Of a DNA stretch of 64,000 bases, positions 46,068 to 55,718 are shown in pieces; the first letter of the stretch is position 1; every line of letters starts with the position of its first letter. The notes under the pieces were generated by a model that searched no databases, was not told the DNA's origin, and worked only from the letters and a program-made list of their open reading frames with translations. A program made the translations under genes and the position numbers. Origin of the DNA: Chlorophyllum brunneum (taxonomy: Eukaryota; Basidiomycota; Agaricomycetes; Agaricales; Agaricaceae); assembly GCA_963576785.1 (NCBI GenBank), contig OY756139.1, positions 1,922,001 through 1,986,000 on the forward strand, read 5' to 3'.

Positions 46068-46485
46068 TATGTTAGCTGTAAAACTTTGTTCTTACTATCC
46101 TTGAGAGCAAGGAAGTTAGAACCACAATAAGAGGAGTCCTGGAAGATAACCTTCCAGGCCTTCTGAACAGTTGCTATGTTGAGTTTATGCAGCGAATCGA
46201 TAGATATCACTGGACGATGTCCAGTGGCAACTCGTAGGTTGGTGGCAAATAAATGCACCTCTTGATGAATGGACCATTTCGCCGAAGACAAAACGGACCA
46301 GAAAGTGAGGGAGTGGTCAGGCTGACCCCTGAACCACTCCAACAGAAGACGACACACAGCTAGGGAGTGTCCCTGGCCAGAGTGTATGGACGGGTCAAGG
46401 GCTCACTTGGCAGAACCAATTGAGTCTGTAAAGACTGCAATATGTACAGCCTCAGAAACTGCCGCAGCAGTTCCCAAAGCCATGC

Positions 46486-46486
<1 letters not shown>
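46068..46486 (-). pseudogene. LINE A ORF2 fragment, antisense (RNase H), continuation of 36169-36771
   Basis: On the minus strand it reads from RNase H (ALGTAAAVSEAVHIAVFTDS) to YLHGG, meeting the palindrome at the border of the inserted LINE B. It is interrupted at 46487 by the poly-T of another antisense A tail. Confidence 0.84.
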
Positions 46487-46516
<30 letters not shown>

Positions 46517-46983
46517 ACATGTTTAAGGTGGTGCGCAATCGCAGTCCACCTGTATCTACTGTGACATGTAGGCTACAATGTAAGGATATACGAAGATAGG
46601 CTCTCCCCTGGCCAAACTAGACCGCCGACAGGCAGTCTGGGTGAACAGTCATGGAAATACGCATGGACGCGCAAGTCCTAGACCAGAAAAATGAGCGACC
46701 CCTGGCCTCCCCTCCCTAGGGAGAGTATGCGTCAATTCGCAATTAACTCCTACACACATCAGAGACGTGGGGAGCTAGCAGGGGCCGCACCGCGTTATCC
46801 AACTCCCGCAAGCAGTGTGTTGGCCTTAAATGCGAATGCAGAAGGATTGTGTTTAAGAAAATGAACCAGCTGGCCGAGAGAGACCAGCAGGCCACGATGT
46901 CTCTTGTACAATGGACAAGAGCACAAGATATGGGTGCAGGTCTCCAAAGGAGCCCCACACTCGCAGCCAACAGGCTCTAGAGG
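46487..46983 (-). mobile_element. LINE A 3' end, antisense, 5'-truncated
   Basis: Poly-T (46487-46510), antisense 3' UTR, ORF2 stop TAA at 46795-46797 and the Cys/His motif (CECGAPLETCTHILCSC). It ends at the CTCTAGAGG site, close to where A was truncated in chimera #2. Seven bases later LINE B1 starts; no duplication linking its two sides was found. Confidence 0.82.
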
Positions 46984-47116
46984 CATCATCGCTTCTTTTC
47001 CCGGAACTCCCACCTGTCGATCACGTGATCACCCCTTCGTCGACACTCTTAACGTCCTACACGTCCAAGACAGTGAGCGCTCCTAGCGCGGATTTCCGTA
47101 TGGGCCCCTAGCCCCC

Positions 47117-49096
47117 ATGCCTACTCGCAGTTCGAGGAGGAGGACGAGCGCTCATCGCAAGGCCTCCTCAGACGACGACAACATGGCCACTGCCTTCGAG
47201 GCAGCAGCCGGTCCCCCCCCCAGGTCCACCCCAGGCCCTTACTCTCTGGGTATCCCCCCCTATGGCAGCAGTGCCAGGGATACCTATGCCCCCACAGTTC
47301 CCCTTCAGCAGAGGGGACGCACTCTGTCGCGACACGGGTCCCCAACCCCCTCTCGACCTATCCCAGCTCCTGGTGCAGAAGCCAGGGCTTCGTCCCTCCC
47401 CCCGTCTTCCCCTCCTCCCGCCTCCCCAGAGGCTATGGAACAGGACGACCAGGAGGAGCCCACCGCCGCCCCCCTCTCTATCCTGGGCATCAATATTAGT
47501 GCCAGAGAGGACGCCGATGCGATCCAACGGTCACTCGAGATTGTTGCCGACTTCATGAAGACGGCGCATCTCATTCCCCAGGAGGACGCTCCGTCCTTCC
47601 ATCCCATCACCTCTCGACTATCTGAGATAGTCCAGACGGTCGCATCCTCCCCCATGTGGCATGAAACCTACACAGGGGCGAGTGACTCTCTCTCCCTGAG
47701 GGACTCGATCGCTTCGGCGTTCCCTGCTCTCCCAGTGGTGACTTATAGGCCCCCGGCGACCCCCCCCAGGGCCCCGGGACCTTCTACCCTTGCCCCCTCC
47801 CAGTGCAGAGCTCCTGTGCAGGAGGAGGACGACCTTATGGACCCGGAGAAGACTCCGGTCAAACGCCCGCACACAGACCCCAAGGGGAAGGCACCTGTCC
47901 GACCTGTTAAGGCTCCTACAAAGCCTCAGGTCCCCTACGAGAGGCCCTCTGGACTTCCTCCCTCCATGATCGCTCCGAAGCCTAAGCCAGGACAGAAGGC
48001 TTATTCGGCTGCAGCGAAACAACCGGCTTCGTCCAAGTCTGGGGCAGAACCGTTTTCTGCATTGAAAGCGGCCTTTCCTCATCTCTCTGCAGAGCAGCTC
48101 CTTAGCCTTCATTCGCAGGCTGAGGCTGCGAAGCAATCCCCCTCGTCGAATGCTCACCCTAAAAAGCCAGCGTTCACAATCCCTGGACCGTCGCGAAAGC
48201 AGGTCCTAGTTTCCTATGAAGACAAGTCAAATGCCTCGACTGGTCTCCATACTCTTACCCAGCAGGCCTGTAAGGCACTGAAGGCTGGGAGAAGCTCTCT
48301 GATCGTGGAAGGTGCCACGCTCGCGTATGATGGCTATTCCATGGCCACCAACAAACTCGCCACGACCAAGGACATTGAGATCCTTAGGGCGTTGGTTGAA
48401 CGTCTGTCCCCTCCAGGAACTCCCTTCTGGATTGGACTCCCATCTTCGGTGTCGTACCTCCGTGTGGTCGATGTCCCGTATCTCAAAAACTCCGCTGCCG
48501 GAGTTCAGTGTACCCCAGCAGACGTTGAGGAGGTCCTTACCTCGTCGGTGCATGCTCCTCTGATCAGTCTTAAGGGCCCTCCCAGACTGGTGCGCAACTC
48601 TAAGACGTCGGACTCATGTACGGTGTTTTTCGACATATGGGACTCCATGAGGGGCACCCGAGCTCTCGGTCTTCTGAATAAGAAGATCATGTTTGGGAAC
48701 AAGCAGTGCGTTATACTCTCTGCTAACCCTCGTCGCAACGAGTCGCTGTGTACCCGCTGTTACAAGTGGGGCCACGCCTCCTCCTGGTGCAAGGCTGATG
48801 GCCCTGCATGTCCCGACTGCGGTGGTGCACACTCTCGTGCTAATTACCACACCTTTGCTCTGTGTTGTAAGGGGCAACCGAAGGCTACGCCTCCGGTTCC
48901 TGCTACCCCTACCGGTCAACCGTGCCCCCATCCTCCTCATTGTCGTAACTGCAAGAAGGAGCATCCCGCTGATTCCAGGAAGTGCGCTTTCTGGAACCAC
49001 AAACACGACCGGGCCTGGCTGACAGCCCGTTATCGAGAGGTGCATAACAGACGTCGTCACTCTCCCATCCCCCCTCATAACCCCCCTTATGTCTAG
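47117..49096 (+). CDS. LINE B1 ORF1, intact (659 aa), Gag-like RNA-binding protein
   Basis: The frame is open from ATG 47117 (MPTRSSRRR) to TAG 49094-49096. The N-terminal 120 residues are basic then Pro/Ser-rich and probably disordered. About 120-220 is a more regular block (INISAREDADAIQRSLEI). The middle (about 340-520) holds KQVLVSYEDKSNAS and a conserved region before the knuckles. Cys/His knuckles lie at about 543-630: CTRCYKWGHASSWC, CPDCGGAHSRANYH and CRNCKKEHPADSRKC. By analogy with related LINEs it packages the element RNA and works with ORF2. It ends in an 8-base overlap with ORF2. It is the only intact LINE ORF in the window. Confidence 0.92.
   Translation: MPTRSSRRRTSAHRKASSDDDNMATAFEAAAGPPPRSTPGPYSLGIPPYGSSARDTYAPTVPLQQRGRTLSRHGSPTPSRPIPAPGAEARASSLPPSSPPPASPEAMEQDDQEEPTAAPLSILGINISAREDADAIQRSLEIVADFMKTAHLIPQEDAPSFHPITSRLSEIVQTVASSPMWHETYTGASDSLSLRDSIASAFPALPVVTYRPPATPPRAPGPSTLAPSQCRAPVQEEDDLMDPEKTPVKRPHTDPKGKAPVRPVKAPTKPQVPYERPSGLPPSMIAPKPKPGQKAYSAAAKQPASSKSGAEPFSALKAAFPHLSAEQLLSLHSQAEAAKQSPSSNAHPKKPAFTIPGPSRKQVLVSYEDKSNASTGLHTLTQQACKALKAGRSSLIVEGATLAYDGYSMATNKLATTKDIEILRALVERLSPPGTPFWIGLPSSVSYLRVVDVPYLKNSAAGVQCTPADVEEVLTSSVHAPLISLKGPPRLVRNSKTSDSCTVFFDIWDSMRGTRALGLLNKKIMFGNKQCVILSANPRRNESLCTRCYKWGHASSWCKADGPACPDCGGAHSRANYHTFALCCKGQPKATPPVPATPTGQPCPHPPHCRNCKKEHPADSRKCAFWNHKHDRAWLTARYREVHNRRRHSPIPPHNPPYV
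49089..49096 (+). promoter_or_regulatory. ORF1/ORF2 stop-start overlap (ATGTCTAG) in B1
   Basis: ORF2 ATG and ORF1 TAG share an 8-base box with the same spacing as ATGAATAG in family A. No alternative ORF2 start lies between, so coupled translation is the simplest reading. This is inferred from geometry and conservation. Confidence 0.7.
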
Positions 49097-52000
49097 GAGC
49101 AACCTGGACCGTCTGGAGGGCGTTAGGGTATTTTCGTTTAACGTCGCTAAATCTTATGTATACGTTGACACACTGCTCGAGAAGTTGAAAGATGATTTTG
49201 ACATTCTCTTTTTCCAAGAACCTCCGTGGAGGTTCATCCGCACCGCTCCCTCGACCACTGACGTGGACGGGGATGACGTTACTGGCGCACCTAAGCACCC
49301 TGACTGGCTTATGGTGGTGCGTCCCCCTACCCAGGGATCCCTGCCCCGAGTGATGGCGTATGTACACACTCGACTGCAACGTCTAAGGCCATCAATGAGG
49401 AGGGACCTCGTGGATCACCCTGATATCTTGGCGCTGACGCTCTTCACTGATGCGAAGGCCCTTAACTTCCTGAACGTCTACTCAGATGATCAGCATACCG
49501 CCATCAACTTCCTTCATGGGAAGGTCGATGTCCTCCCCCCATTTGACTTTATGAGTGGGGACTTTAACTGTCATTCTTCGGAGTGGGACCCTGAGGTTCT
49601 GCATCATCGAACGACAGCTCATAGACTCATGGAAATGAGCTGTGATCTTGGCCTTGATTTGGTTATGCCGACCAACCCGGGGCTGACGTTTGTTTCCCAC
49701 AACCCAGACCTCCGCCCATCGGTGATCGATCTGGTGTTTGTCTCATCTCCCGATGCATCAAGGACCTTTCCTTATCGGGACATATCTCTGCAGGGCACTT
49801 CGGATCATGTTCCACTGACCGTTGCCCTTCCCATCACCCCCATTGACGTCGGGGTTGTCAAATCTGTCCTACCAAGGGGCTCTGATGAAGAGGAGGCCTT
49901 TTTGGAACACGTTATTGGTGAGGTGACTGATCTTTTCGATCATCCCTCTCCAGAATCCCCGGATCAAGTGGATGCCTTGGCTTCGGCCGTGGCTGACGCC
50001 TTCTCTGACGCGTGGACACACCACTCGAAGGAAATCCGGGTTATGCGCCGCACGCGTCCCTGGTGGGACAAGGCGTGTGCTACCTCCTTCTCCAGGTACC
50101 AGGACTCTCGTAGTCGGGGTGACTGGGGGGAATTTAGGTGGGCTCGCACAGCTGCCAAGCGCCGATTCTTCGACTCTAAGATTGAGGAAATCGCTTCCAC
50201 TAACAAGCGGCCTTGGAACCTTATGGAATGGGTCAAGGTACGCAAGTTACCTCCCTGCGAGGCTATCCAGTTTAACGGACGGCCTTGTCACACTATGGAC
50301 TCTCTCTGGGATGCCCTCCACTCAACGTACAACTCCGCTGCTGATCGGCGGTGTGATGCGTCCGTCCTCGACCCCCTCCCCGACCTTCCAGTCCGGGAGT
50401 GGGCCCCCTTCTCGGCATTGGAACTTAAGGAGGCTTTGTCCTCTTGTTCTAATATGTCCTCTCCAGGTCCGGACCATGTTACGTGGTCCCATCTGAAGTA
50501 CATCGTCATCGATGAGGATTGCTTGACGGTGTTCCTGCGTTTGGCCAATGCCTGCCTTTCGGTGGGGCATTGGCCACGCAACTTTAAGGAGTCGCTTTCG
50601 GTTATTATTCCGAAGCCGGGGAAGCCCTCCTACTCTACCCCCAAGGCGTTCAGGCCAATTGTCCTCCTGAACACGCTTGGTAAACTGGTTGAGAAAATGC
50701 TTTCCAACCGCATCCAGTTTGATGCCATTAAACATGACATCTTTCATCCCCATCAACTTGGAGGCATTCGCTAACGTTCCACTGAGGACGCCGGGTTGTT
50801 CCTCACCCACCTTGTTCGCGCTGGGTGGGCTAAAGGTCTCAAGACGAGCGTGGTTGCTTTTGACATCGCTCAGTTCTTCCCCTCTCTTAACCATGAGATG
50901 CTCATGGCGATTCTTGCCAAGCAGGGGTTCCCGCTTAACGTGCAAACCTTCTTTGCTTCGTATTTGGTGGGCTGTTCCACTGTTTACACATGGAACGGCT
51001 TCTCCTCTGAACCCCAAGGTGCAGATGTGGGCGTCGGGCAGGGCTCTGCCATGTCCCCCGTCCTTTCTGGCCTCTATATCGCGCCTCTTATGAAGGTTTT
51101 CGACTTGCGGATTACCTCCCCTGGGAGCACTCTGCTGTCGTATGTCAACAACGGCACCGTCGTTGCCCAGGCTAAGACCTGGGACGAGAACCTGGACACC
51201 CTCAAGGGGGCGTACACCGTTCTCTTCAATCTCTTTGTGGCGTTCGCGCTTGTCATGGAGCATGACAAGTCCGAGCTCTTCCACTTCTCTAGGAAGCCTG
51301 GAGACGTCAATCCCCCCCTTGACTTGGGCTTCGGTCCATTCACGGGGGACACTCCTCTACGCCCTAAGACCTATTGGAGGTATCTGGGCTTTTACTTCGA
51401 TCGTGCCCTGAATTTTCAGGAACATGTTCGACATTACTCTACCAAAGCTCTCTCCACCGTGAAAGCGATGGGGATGCTGGGTAATTCCTCCCGCGGTCTG
51501 AACCCCAAGCAGAAGCGGCTCCTTTACAGGTCATGTGTCGTGCCTATCGCGACATATGGCTTCCGTCTGTGGTATTTTGATAAGGCACGGTGCAAGGGCC
51601 TCATCAAATCCCTAAACACTATGCAATGCAAGGCTGCATTGTGGATCACCGGTGCGTTCCACACCTCCCCATCTGGCGGCACCGAGGCCCTCGCTGGCCT
51701 CATCCCCGTCCACCTCCATCTGAAGAAGCTGGCCTCAAGAGCGAACTACCGCCTCTCCACCCTCTCCGATACCCACCCTCTTCGATCCCTCCTCAATCGT
51801 CCGAACGCCAAGGGTGCCCCCCCGCACCCTCTCTCCATTTCCCTCTTGTCTGACCGCCTTGTCGGTCGGGTCAAGGGTTCCCTTATGGAAGCTGTTTCCA
51901 TGCTCCCATCCCTTACCGAACAGTTTGACCCCTGCTCTGCAGTGGCTCAGCCTGGTCATCGTCTCCTGGACCGCTTTGCGGCCCAGATCTCCTTCCACGA

Positions 52001-52945
52001 CTCTCCTCGCTCACGCGACGAGAGAGCTGTGCATATAAGGCATCTGAACAGCACCCTGGACCGTGCCAATGCCAACCCTCGGGTTCTCACTGTGGCCACA
52101 GACGCTAGTCTACCACTGCAGGGGGAATTCCAGGCAGTTTCTGCTGCCCATATCTACCGGTCGGGCCGGCGTGTCTTTCAGACGAGACACGCGGCAGGTC
52201 GAGTGACGGCTCCTGACGCTGAGCTGTACGCTATCCGGATCGCAATTGGGAAGGCCGTCAGCCTCCCTGATTGCGACTCTATTGTTTTGTTCACTGACTC
52301 CCTGGGCTCGGCTAGGAGAGCGGTGGACCCTTCCGTTCACTCAGGTCAAGCTCATTCGCTTGCCGTGTGTAATGCTCTTATGGAGTGGTTCGAGGGCCAC
52401 CCTGAACGCTCCATTCACATCTGGCACACCTTCTCTTCGGAGAAGTGGGCTATTCACGGTACCGTACACCAATACTGCACCGAACTTCAGATCGCCGTGG
52501 GTTCCCATCCGCAGACCTCCCTTGACTCCCTTCGTCAGAGGGCCGTCAAATCCTGCCAGGATGCCTGGATCACTCAATTCCAGGATCCTACTTACTCAGG
52601 TAGCCAGTTCATGGCTCTCGAAGGGCGTAACGGTAAGCCCCTCCAGCCCACCTACCTCCATGGAGGTTCGTGGCTGCCCTCCGCCGCAGCAGAGTCCAAC
52701 TCGCTGTCCGCCCGCATGTGTAGGGTTATACTCAACCATGTGCCTATAGGTCTCGATTCTTCCAGGACGAACCATTTTGGTGTCCATGCAGGGCTCCTTT
52801 CGAGTCCTGTGTGCATATTCTTACCAACTGCAGTCGGTTTGATTCCTCTCGGGGGTACCCTGCTACGCCGGGTGCCCTTGTCAAGTTCTTGAAAGCGAAC
52901 CCCCAGGCGTTCGCCTTCCCATCCGTTCCCCAGGGAATTGGATAA
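49089..52945 (+). pseudogene. LINE B1 ORF2 (endonuclease-RT-RNase H), two lesions
   Basis: ATG at 49089 (MSRSNLDRLEGVRVFSFNVAKSY) overlaps the ORF1 stop. Endonuclease: QEPPWRF near 42, MSGDFNCHSSEWDP near 155, SDHVPLTV near 238. RT: GPDHVTWSH, FRPIVLLN, motif A FDIAQFFPSL, motif B VGVGQGSAMS; motif C is YVNN near 684, both catalytic Asp codons changed to Asn. RNase H TDAS near 1003 and FTDSLGSAR are kept. Lesions: TAA near 50774 (CAA to TAA) and a 10-bp deletion between CCTAT repeats at about 52747 that puts the C-terminal Cys/His motif out of frame. Repaired length would be about 1288 codons. Confidence 0.92.
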
Positions 52946-53501
52946 CTGGCTTAGGGTAGGTGGGTTATTGTCCGGCACCGGTGACCCCTGGCGAAGACCT
53001 GGCGACAGTTCCGACGACCGATGAACGGACCTGGACCCTACAGCGACTAGGTGTGGTAAAGATGCCGATAGCCACACAAATGGTGCGGTCAATTACTCTG
53101 GCAAGGGTGACCGTGGCTGGGGGACTGGGTCTTAGTAAAGGGGGGATTGGGGCTTAGCTGGGCTAGTAACTGGGTGCGTCTCCACCGCCGGGCATTTACA
53201 GTGAATTAATACCTACTGACCGGGCCTGGTCTTCGGACTGGGTCGCTGGTTGGGGGACCTCCCTGCCCACTTGCCTCCTCTGGCGTCCACTCCCCTCGCC
53301 CTCTGGGCTCGGGAGTAGGACGCAATTCCTCCTACCGTTGGTTTTGGGCAACAGTACTTTTGCTTGGTAGGGCGTAGTTACCACTTTCTCCGTAGATACC
53401 CGCTTGTTTACTTGTTTGTATTCCGGCCGCGGGCTGTGTTCGAGCACCGCGTAATAAATTGGCCTTAGGCCATGATCAAAAAAAAAAAAAAAAAAAAAAA
53501 A

Positions 53502-53608
53502 GTTGAGAATAAATCCCCCCCTACAGGTTTCGAACCCAGGACCTTCTAGCCAAGCAGCCTGGTAGGAATTAAACCTACACCCAAACCACTCGACCATTAG
53601 GCCAACTT
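53502..53608 (-). other. tRNA-like unit, probable SINE head or tRNA pseudogene
   Basis: On the minus strand there is an A-box-like TGGTCGAGTGG, a possible anticodon arm GTAGG-TTTAATT-CCTAC (loop TTTAATT, anticodon TAA if read as a tRNA), a long variable region as in Leu/Ser tRNAs, and a near-consensus B box GGTTCGAAACC. The acceptor arms do not pair, so it is not a working tRNA. It lies exactly between the poly-A of B1 and a LINE A fragment. A tRNA-derived SINE is the favoured interpretation. Confidence 0.55.
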
Positions 53609-54004
53609 TAACACTATGCAGTGTAAATTTGTGTTGTGGATCACTGAAGCATTCTGCACCAGCCCTACTGGAGGAGCTGAGGCCTTGGCTGACCTCCTCC
53701 CCATCCATCTTCATCTCAAGAAGCTGGCTACCTGTGCTGTCCACAGGGTCGCCACCTTGTCTGAGAACCACCCTGTTCACTCAGTTATGGGGCATCAGTG
53801 TATAGGGGGTTGTATTCCACATGCCAGATCGATCGCTCTCATGACCCCCACCCAGGCGGTTAAGGTCAAGGGGCCAGTCACAGAGGCAAACTCTCATTTG
53901 CCAGACTTAACGGAGACATTCGAGCCTTTTGCACTCGAGGTGTCCCTAGGTTCTCATCTCCTGGACTGCTACGCAACCCAGGTGACTTACAAGACATATG
54001 ATGC
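53609..54004 (+). pseudogene. LINE A ORF2 fragment (after the RT core)
   Basis: It encodes TMQxKxxLWITEAFCTSPTGGAEALA onward to VTYKTYDA. The last 14 bases (AAGACATATGATGC, 53991-54004) are the duplication of a nested A insertion and recur at 55306-55319, where the copy resumes to 55518. Confidence 0.82.
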
Positions 54005-55305
54005 ATGTTGTTGGCGATTTTACGGAAGCAAGGATTCGACCCCTGTGTGGGTAGATTCTTTGCCTCTTATTTGGTTGGCCGCTCTACGCGATATGCATGG
54101 GGGACCACAAGTCTGATCTCAGGCAGGTGGACGTTGGGGTCGGTCAGGGCTCTTCGCTCTCTCCTGTCCTCTCCGGCCTCTATCTTGCCCCCTTCATGAA
54201 ACTTTATGATAGGGAGGCAATCGCTCTTGGGAGCACTTTGCTCTCATACGTCGACGATGGCCTTGCCATCGCCCAAGCTAAAACTTGGGAACCTAATTTG
54301 GTGTGTCTAAAGCAGGCGTACCAGATTATTTATCGCCTGACTACTTCGTTTGGGCTTGCCGTTGAGCACGACAAGTCTGAAGTTTTTCATTTCTCCCGTA
54401 AACGGGGAGATGACAACCCACCGCTGGATCTGGGGTATGCTCCCCATACCGGCAATACCCCGCTTCACCCTAAGACCCATTGGAGGTACTTAGGTTTCTT
54501 TTTCGATCGCGCTCTTACGTTCAAAGAGCACGTTCGGCATTACACTACTAAGTCCCTGTCCACGGTCAAGGCCATGGGCATGCTTCGTAACTCTTCGCGA
54601 GGCCTTCTTCCTGCCCAGAAGAGGACTCTGTACTGCTCATGCATAGTGCCCATTGCTACGTATGGGTTTCGACTCTGGTTTTATGAAGGGGCCCGTAACA
54701 AGGCCCTTCTGAAACAACTTAACACTATGCAGCGCAAAAGTCGGTTGCGACGAGGGCGAACCGTGCCATTCTCGGGCACGCTCCAACCGGCGAGTATTGC
54801 TCCCAGTTCCATCCTCTAGAGCCTATTGGCTGCGAGTGCAGGGCTCCTCTGGAGACCCACACTCATATCCTGTGCTCTTGTCCTCTGTACAAGAGACGTC
54901 GTGGCCTGCCGGTCTCCGTTGACCAGCTGGTATCTTTTCTTAAACGCAACCCTTCTGCGTTTGCGTTTAAGTCCAACACACCGCTTGTGGGAGTTGGATA
55001 ATGCGGCGCGGCCCCTGCTAGCTTCCCACGTCTCTGACGTGTGTAGAAGTTAATTGCGAATTGACGCATACTCTCCTTAGGGAGGGGAGGCAAGGGGTCG
55101 CTCTATATATTTGGTCTAGGATTCACGCGTCCGTGTGTGTTTCCGCGACTGTTCACCCAGACCGCCTGTCGGCGGTCTAGTTCGGCCAGGGGAGAGCCTA
55201 TCTTCGTGTACCTTTACATTGTAGCCTACATGTCACAGTAGATACAGGTGGACTGCGATCGCGCACCACCTTAAACATGACGATTTAAAAAAAAAAAAAA
55301 GAAAA
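54005..55305 (+). mobile_element. LINE A, 5'-truncated and internally deleted
   Basis: Starts in RT near motif A (LLAILRKQGFDP), includes motif B and YVDD, then at about 54740 jumps from NTMQRK straight to the C-terminal region (RANRAILGH frame), losing RNase H; ORF2 ends with TAA 54999-55001. The A 3' UTR and a slightly interrupted poly-A follow. Flanked by AAGACATATGATGC at 53991-54004 and 55306-55319. Confidence 0.87.
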
Positions 55306-55319
55306 AAGACATATGATGC

Positions 55320-55518
55320 CTTGTCCAGTGGAAACCCTGCGGGTATCAGGTGGATTTGCTCAACAATACCCTTCGTGGGTATTGGGAGGATGGACAGGTT
55401 GTCTACGCAGCAACGGATGTGAGTCTGCTGCTGGTTGGGGACTTCCAGGCAGTTTCAGCTGCCCACATTTATAGGGGGACATGTTTGCTTTGTGCAATGC
55501 GGCACCCAACTGGCAAGG
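55320..55518 (+). pseudogene. LINE A RNase H fragment up to the gap
   Basis: Continuation of the 53609 copy: the pre-RNase H linker and the first RNase H block (TDVS in place of TDAS). It runs into the assembly gap, so its 3' side is unknown. Confidence 0.8.
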
Positions 55519-55718
55519 NNNNNNNNNNNNNNNNNNNNNNNNNNNNNNNNNNNNNNNNNNNNNNNNNNNNNNNNNNNNNNNNNNNNNNNNNNNNNNNNNN
55601 NNNNNNNNNNNNNNNNNNNNNNNNNNNNNNNNNNNNNNNNNNNNNNNNNNNNNNNNNNNNNNNNNNNNNNNNNNNNNNNNNNNNNNNNNNNNNNNNNNNN
55701 NNNNNNNNNNNNNNNNNN
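55519..55718. other. assembly gap, 200 N
   Basis: Exactly 200 N characters, a typical scaffolding placeholder. Right of it the sequence begins with the antisense B tail (CATGGCC), so the gap hides at least a poly-T tract and the border between sense LINE A and antisense LINE B. Confidence 0.95.

Larger units (their letters stand above)
46991..53501 (+). mobile_element. full-length LINE B, copy B1 (6511 bp), best preserved
   Basis: Starts GCTTCTTTTCCC and ends in poly-A (53478-53501). 5' UTR 126 bases, ORF1 intact, ORF2 with one stop and one 10-bp deletion, 3' UTR 52946-53477 containing AATAAA and the GGCC-TTA-GGCC hairpin. Left flank is antisense LINE A, right flank a tRNA-like unit, without a matching duplication. 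Confidence 0.94.

Noticed and set aside
7720..53501. Regularly recurring short repeats as a CRISPR array
   Set aside because: The recurring sequences are kilobase-scale LINE copies with variable spacing in a eukaryotic context.
53502..53608. Functional tRNA-Leu gene
   Set aside because: The acceptor arms do not pair and the T arm is poor; only box A, box B and an anticodon-like arm are present.
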